The notes under the pieces were generated by a model. That model was not told the DNA's origin, ran no database searches, and was given only the letters and a program-made list of their open reading frames with translations. Both the position numbers and the translations under genes were made by a program. A stretch of DNA of 33,572 nucleotides, taken from positions 1 to 33,572 of IMG/VR virus record IMGVR_UViG_3300030106_005119, one strand, 5' to 3'. Source of the stretch: a virus. Positions 30,599 to 33,572 of the stretch are shown piece after piece (position 1 is the first letter of the stretch; every line of letters begins with the position of its first letter).

Positions 30599-31023
30599 TA
30601 GGGGTATTCTCCTGTTGCAATCATGTGGGCTACGTCATCGGATCTGTTGCCGACTTGCTTTGCCCATCTGCTATCTAGGAATTCTTCTGACGCAAGTAAA
30701 AAATCGCCACTTTCCATAAAGCGCAGTGCTTTCTGAAACCCACGAAGCCGAGTAAGACCAAGATTAAAGTGTAAGTTACACATACCGTCTTGACGGACTT
30801 CATCAAGATCATCAAACCAGCTAAACGATTCTGACAACTCTTTACGAGATCGAGCAATGTCGTTTTTAAGCAAGAAGTTGATCTCACCCTCTGACAGACC
30901 CAATCCACCATCGGGATCAATGTTTCTCCCAACGCCGACCGTAATCTTGCCAGCAGTGCATTCATAGGCGTGAGTCTCAACCCCTTCGTGAATCCTTAGT
31001 TGTTCGATCAAACGATCACTCAT
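30598..31023 (-). CDS. Endolysin, GH24 T4-type lysozyme with Cys in the triad
   Basis: The 141-aa muramidase cleaves peptidoglycan between N-acetylmuramic acid and N-acetylglucosamine. The active site is E13 in RIHEGVETHAYE, C22 in place of T4 Asp20, and T28 in ITVGVGRN, the known E-8aa-(D/C)-5aa-T spacing of GH24 phage lysozymes. A C-terminal helical lobe follows (LHFNLGLTRLRGFQKALRFM, DSRWAKQVGNRSDDVAHMIA). No signal-anchor or export signal is seen at the N-terminus, so release should depend on a holin; holin candidates lie a few genes upstream. Confidence 0.9.
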   Translation of the reverse strand: MSDRLIEQLRIHEGVETHAYECTAGKITVGVGRNIDPDGGLGLSEGEINFLLKNDIARSRKELSESFSWFDDLDEVRQDGMCNLHFNLGLTRLRGFQKALRFMESGDFLLASEEFLDSRWAKQVGNRSDDVAHMIATGEYP

Positions 31024-31127
31024 TTTTTGGTTTTAGCCTTTTTCATCATTTTCTTTTTCATAGTCATTGCTTTCTTTTTTGGCGGTCTGCCAACCTTAGA
31101 CCCATAAGTTCCTTTGCCTCTTGGCAT
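31020..31127 (-). CDS. Small Lys-rich protein (35 aa)
   Basis: The frame starts at ATG 31127 with GGAG 6 nt upstream and reads MPRGKGTYGSKVGRPPKKKA followed by Met/Lys-rich residues. About half of the residues are Lys, Arg or Met. The ATG overlaps the previous stop (TGATG), and its own stop overlaps the endolysin start, so it is embedded in a chain of coupled genes. Similar MPRGKGTYGS peptides occur in marine phages. Function unknown. Confidence 0.65.
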   Translation of the reverse strand: MPRGKGTYGSKVGRPPKKKAMTMKKKMMKKAKTKK

Positions 31128-31279
31128 CATCTTCTCCTTTTAGGTTTCTTTGCAGTTTTAGCTGCTTGTTCGAACGCTTTATCTGTTGGAGCGCCCTTTG
31201 ATCCAGGCTTACGCATTTTTTCTTTGCTGCCAGCCTTGATTCGTTTTCTTTTGTTGTGAATGTTTCGATAAAGACTCAT
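31127..31279 (-). CDS. Small Lys/Arg-rich protein (50 aa)
   Basis: The 50-aa product begins MSLYRNIHNKRKRIKAGSKE and ends TAKKPKRRR; about 40 percent of residues are basic. ATG 31279 has GGAG five nt upstream, better than a start 13 codons earlier inside the neighbouring gene. Its stop overlaps the next ATG (TGATG). Nucleic-acid binding is plausible from charge alone. Confidence 0.65.
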   Translation of the reverse strand: MSLYRNIHNKRKRIKAGSKEKMRKPGSKGAPTDKAFEQAAKTAKKPKRRR

Positions 31280-31280
31280 A

Positions 31281-31580
31281 TCAACTCCATTTCGTTTTAT
31301 CTGCCCAAAAAGCAGCACTCATTTTTCCTTTGGCAATGTTGCGACCATGCCGAGCTTTGAAGCTTGCACGTTTCTTCTTCATTGCCTCGCTCTCACCTTT
31401 CTTCGGCTTTCCAGCGGTTTTCGCGCCTTGCTGCCCAAAACGAATCAGCTTCATTTCGTGACCTTGTTGAGCAAGAACAACATGACTCTTGGTTTTGTGG
31501 TTAGGCGTTCTCTTAGGTTTGTTCACGCCTTTTAAACCATGCTTTTTGAGTAAGTTTTTCTTTCTGGTTTCGTGAGCCAT
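31281..31580 (-). CDS. DUF6321-like small basic protein
   Basis: The 99-aa product contains HKTKSHVVLAQQGHEMKLIR, FGQQGAKTAGKPKKGESEAM and KGKMSAAFWADKTKWS, the pattern of a family widespread in cyanophages and other marine phages (DUF6321 as I recall it). Function unknown. ATG 31580 overlaps the holin-like stop (TGATG) and has AGGTGAAGG upstream; an earlier TTG is less likely. With two smaller Lys-rich neighbours it forms a basic-protein trio between holin and endolysin. Confidence 0.72.
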   Translation of the reverse strand: MAHETRKKNLLKKHGLKGVNKPKRTPNHKTKSHVVLAQQGHEMKLIRFGQQGAKTAGKPKKGESEAMKKKRASFKARHGRNIAKGKMSAAFWADKTKWS

Positions 31581-32062
31581 CAACCTTCACCTTTATGACT
31601 ATTACCAAAGTAGAAAGATGAAACACTTGCCACATTAGCCAGCAATCCACCGAGGATAATGTTTAGCAAAGGTTCCATTTCTCTGTTCCAATCGTCACTA
31701 ACGATGTAGAAAACAAAGGCAAAAAAACCCAGAACAATCGTCATTGCAAAAATTTTAGGAGTCCAATCGCCAGCAAAGGCTTTTCTAGCATCTTGGATGT
31801 CTTCGTTTTCTAGTTTGAAAACGTCAACATCCAATTCTTTCATCTGCTTCTCAAACTCTAGCTCTGCTTTTTTAATCTCTGCTAACTGCTCTGGTGTAGC
31901 GTTTGCGAGAGCGTTCTCAATGCTTTTTGAGTCATTTTTGACTCCAAGCACATTACTAATCGCTTGGCTTGCTAAACCGCCTAGAGGCCCACCAAGGGCT
32001 TGCCCGATGGTTGGAGCCACCGCATTGATGATGCCTTTAAGTTTGCCAAACTTTAGTGCCAT
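31580..32062 (-). CDS. Holin (3TM, gene-transfer-agent type)
   Basis: The 160-aa product has a Gly/Ala-rich hydrophobic start (IINAVAPTIGQALGGPLGGL, ASQAISNVLGV), a charged helical middle (PEQLAEIKKAELEFEKQMKE) and two clear membrane segments at ~104-122 (IFAMTIVLGFFAFVFYIVS) and ~132-153 (LLNIILGGLLANVASVSSFY). This order matches holin_3TM proteins of gene-transfer-agent and phage release systems. It lies with the endolysin in the late operon and would time its release. Confidence 0.78.
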   Translation of the reverse strand: MALKFGKLKGIINAVAPTIGQALGGPLGGLASQAISNVLGVKNDSKSIENALANATPEQLAEIKKAELEFEKQMKELDVDVFKLENEDIQDARKAFAGDWTPKIFAMTIVLGFFAFVFYIVSDDWNREMEPLLNIILGGLLANVASVSSFYFGNSHKGEG

Positions 32063-32292
32063 ATCAACGCTTCTTTTTCTTCTTTGAAGACATAGGCTGT
32101 TTTACAGTAGGCTCCGACTCGACCTTTGGAGTATCGATAGTGACTTCGGTTTCTTTGATCTCTAAGGGCTTCTGCAACTCCGAGGCATCTTTGAAGAGAG
32201 TAGAAATAAACTTCTTCAGGCTGTTCAACATTAATTTTATCCTCACTTTCTATGATTACGACTAATTGAAAAACCAATAACAGCGTTTTCAT
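32053..32292 (-). CDS. Small secreted-type lysis-cassette protein
   Basis: The 79-aa product has a hydrophobic N-terminus (MKTLLLVFQLVVII) and a soluble part with YFYSLQRCLGVAEALRDQRN and KGRVGAYCKTAYV. The C...C pair and the SLQRC...AYCK pattern resemble small exported proteins of marine phages. The ATG directly follows the previous stop, and the end overlaps the holin by 10 bp. A periplasmic or spanin-like lysis role is only inferred from location and the signal-like start. A second frame lies entirely inside it (32064-32231). Confidence 0.6.
   Translation of the reverse strand: MKTLLLVFQLVVIIESEDKINVEQPEEVYFYSLQRCLGVAEALRDQRNRSHYRYSKGRVGAYCKTAYVFKEEKEALIWH
32064..32231 (-). CDS. Possible nested gene in another frame (55 aa)
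   Basis: Inside the preceding gene, in a different frame, ATG 32231 has GAGG 9 nt upstream and opens a 55-codon frame. It starts MLNSLKKFISTLFKDASELQ and ends SSKKKKKR, stopping one base before the holin ATG. An amphipathic start and a basic tail make it protein-like. It could be a real overprinted gene, as Rz1 is nested in Rz in other lysis cassettes, but it lacks the Rz1 lipobox. It may be chance. Confidence 0.35.
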   Translation of the reverse strand: MLNSLKKFISTLFKDASELQKPLEIKETEVTIDTPKVESEPTVKQPMSSKKKKKR

Positions 32293-32763
32293 TTATCGAA
32301 AGATCGCTATGACCAAGGCAATAATGATTGCCGCTAGTATCAGTCCAATCCCACTCACGCTTGTCCACACAAACAGATCGTGAAGGAGCTGCTTTCGGGC
32401 TTTGCGCTTTTCGATTACGGCCTTCACTGAGGCTTCGTGTTGCTGCCGCGACTCCTCCATGATGCGAAAATACTCGTCTACGAATTTCTGATGATCCCGT
32501 GAGAGTACCGCCATGTTGCGGAGTTCGTCGTGAAAACGATTTACCTGTTGTTTCGCCATCGAAAGTTTTAACGCTTCTTGAGGTGTTAGCGGTTGTGTTA
32601 ACGATTCTCGCTTTTCGATCTCGAACTTCTGCATCCCAGAGTTGATCGCTTGCATACGATCTAAAACGGAATTTATGTGACCGCCTGATTCCTTCACTGT
32701 GCTTATCATGCCGTTCACGGCTGAAAGAGCCGCTGTGATGGCCGCTATACTCTCGAAGATCAT
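32293..32763 (-). CDS. Helical protein with C-terminal membrane anchor, lysis region
   Basis: The 156-aa product has an N-terminal amphipathic helix (FESIAAITAALSAVNGMIST), a coiled-coil middle with PLTPQEALKLSMAKQQVNRF and SRQQHEASVKAVIEKRKARK, and one C-terminal hydrophobic segment (~131-154, VWTSVSGIGLILAAIIIALV). The pattern matches proteins of unknown function from cyanophages and marine podoviruses. Its location between holin candidates suggests lysis or virion-membrane work. A same-strand frame of 179 codons (32243-32782) is an Arg/Ser-rich shadow and is not accepted. Confidence 0.65.
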   Translation of the reverse strand: MIFESIAAITAALSAVNGMISTVKESGGHINSVLDRMQAINSGMQKFEIEKRESLTQPLTPQEALKLSMAKQQVNRFHDELRNMAVLSRDHQKFVDEYFRIMEESRQQHEASVKAVIEKRKARKQLLHDLFVWTSVSGIGLILAAIIIALVIAIFR

Positions 32764-32942
32764 TTTTTAAATTTTTTAACAATGCTTCTTACCGTGTTCG
32801 TTTCAAATATGCGAATGGTTGTCCATATAATCGTTAAGAGAGCTGCGATTGGCGGTAGCCAACCCATAAGCGCACCAGCGACTGTGCCAACTGACACAGC
32901 ATCTAAAGCGCCTTTTGCTATCTCTCCAGTTTGTTCAGCCAT
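32760..32942 (-). CDS. Second holin candidate (60 aa, class II-like)
   Basis: The 60-aa product has two hydrophobic stretches: GALDAVSVGTVAGALMGWLP and PIAALLTIIWTTIRIFE, then a basic tail KKFKK. The WLPPIAALLTIIWTxIRI pattern is that of small T7-type/class II phage holins from marine phages. Its stop overlaps the next ATG (ATGA). With the 3TM holin downstream, the phage has two possible lesion formers, or one holin plus an antiholin-type partner. Confidence 0.65.
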   Translation of the reverse strand: MAEQTGEIAKGALDAVSVGTVAGALMGWLPPIAALLTIIWTTIRIFETNTVRSIVKKFKK

Positions 32943-33177
32943 TGGCTACTTCTTCTTCCTGTGACTCTTTCTGTAACTCTTCCTCATTCTCTTCTTGCAA
33001 AGAGTTCATCAAAGCCTGGACGTATGCAGAATGAGCAACTTGACGTTGCTCAAGCTGCATTTCAAAAGTTTTCATTTGAGCTTCTAAGTCAGTGATTTGA
33101 TCCAACATCTTTTTTTGATTGTCAGTCCAATCATCAACATTGTGTTCATTGCCTAAGAAATTAATGACGTTGCCCAT
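32935..33177 (-). CDS. Coiled-coil late protein, unknown function
   Basis: The 80-aa product begins MGNVINFLGNEHNVDDWTDN and is a predicted coiled coil with heptads (MLDQITDLEAQMKTFEMQLE, then QRQVAHSAYVQAL), ending in a Glu-rich tail. It overlaps the oxygenase gene by 17 bp and the holin candidate by 8 bp. A role as an assembly or membrane partner is possible; no family is recognised. Confidence 0.6.
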   Translation of the reverse strand: MGNVINFLGNEHNVDDWTDNQKKMLDQITDLEAQMKTFEMQLEQRQVAHSAYVQALMNSLQEENEEELQKESQEEEVANG

Positions 33178-33572
33178 TTTCCTCTACCTTCCAAACATTT
33201 AAATTAGCAGCGACAGTACGCCGTTCTCCTTCACCCTCGAAGGGATAAACCATGTGTTGAAGCCATGACGGAAACATCAAGAACTTTCCGACTTCTGGCT
33301 TAATCACAAAACTCTGCGGGGGTGCTAACCGCTCTACATCCAATAAGCTGTTTCGACCATAACTAAACGCAAGGCAACCATCCGCATTACCAGACGAGTT
33401 ATACAGGCTATACTCTGGGCTTCCCGCTGTGGGCTGATCTAAGATTTGTTGGGGTACTTTTGTCCATGTAGTACAGGAAACCCCCATAATGGTCTTAGTC
33501 CCATGATCGTGGATCGGGTTATAATCTCCATGATAACTATGCACCGACCACAACTCATCGGTTAATACTTCT
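33161..33572 (-). CDS. 2OG-Fe(II) oxygenase-family protein (5' end beyond window)
   Basis: The frame is open to the right edge (EVLTDELWSVHSYHGDYNPI is its first visible part), so it is a partial gene of at least 136 codons. The segment YNPIHDHGTK with the first iron ligands, FLMFPSWLQHMVYPFEGEGE with the distal His, and RRTVAANLNVW with the 2-oxoglutarate-binding Arg fit the 2OG-FeII_Oxy_5 family of cyanophages and marine phages. It would hydroxylate an unknown substrate. On a circular map it would follow the tail fibre gene, a common neighbour. The apparent TTG start at 33553 is an edge artefact. Confidence 0.8.
   Translation of the reverse strand, partial: EVLTDELWSVHSYHGDYNPIHDHGTKTIMGVSCTTWTKVPQQILDQPTAGSPEYSLYNSSGNADGCLAFSYGRNSLLDVERLAPPQSFVIKPEVGKFLMFPSWLQHMVYPFEGEGERRTVAANLNVWKVEENGQRH

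Noticed and set aside
32243-32782. 179-codon minus-strand frame
   Set aside because: Arg/Ser/His-rich product without any family pattern; it overlaps the well-formed 156-aa gene with a C-terminal membrane segment.
1-33572. CRISPR array or insertion sequence
   Set aside because: No regularly spaced long repeats with unique spacers and no transposase were seen; the 9-bp array is too short in period.

Overview
The window is almost all of a temperate, short-tailed (podovirus-type) phage genome whose host is probably an aquatic proteobacterium. The virion genes are an SU10-like set: a 687-aa portal, scaffold, an SU10-type major capsid protein, head-tail adaptor, tail nozzle and large ejection proteins. 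Lysogeny is shown by a Cro/CI-type repressor, a tyrosine integrase and an attP that copies the 3' half of a tRNA-Arg(UCU) gene. The small-protein repertoire (XF1762-like, SutA-like, small K/R-rich virion-cluster proteins, 2OG-Fe(II) oxygenase beside the tail fibre) is the kind seen in marine phages; that host inference is soft. No rRNA, complete tRNA, CRISPR array or IS element was found.

Layout. (1) 1-10107, minus strand: serine recombinase, XF1762-like protein, large terminase, a structured 320-bp intergenic region, portal, scaffold, capsid, adaptor and tail-fibre genes; the tail fibre runs off the left edge. (2) 10108-10627: divergent control region with inverted repeats and a sigma70-like promoter. 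(3) 10628-13812, plus strand: early operon of small proteins, including a two-domain beta-clamp-like protein, a zinc ribbon and a Cro-like protein; three intergenic spaces carry one conserved double-hairpin element. (4) 13809-16829, minus strand: prim-pol/RepA-like primase-helicase, PD-(D/E)XK nuclease, zinc-ribbon protein, DUF6378-like protein and small terminase. (5) 16980-22734, plus strand: repressor, an unrecognised 322-aa protein, Sak4-like ATPase, DUF669-like ssDNA-binding protein, RecB-type nuclease, excisionase-like protein, attP with arm-site repeats, and integrase. (6) 22724-33572, minus strand: ejection proteins, nozzle, endolysin, holins and a 2OG-Fe(II) oxygenase that runs off the right edge. 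On a circular map blocks 6 and 1 form one continuous late strand, broken near the tail fibre, so only a small part of the genome is probably missing.

How it works together. The repressor region divides the replication operon (leftward) from the recombination/integration operon (rightward). Replication appears to use a phage primase-helicase plus a short clamp-like protein, presumably recruiting host DNA polymerase III since no phage polymerase is visible. Sak4, DUF669 and the nuclease form a recombination module. Late transcription passes from terminase through head and tail genes to lysis and ejection genes. The strongest unexplained structures are the three-copy intergenic RNA element, the 9-bp array flanked by matching hairpins next to the terminase gene, the domain-reduced sliding clamp, and an over-represented AACGAT/ATCGTT hexamer.
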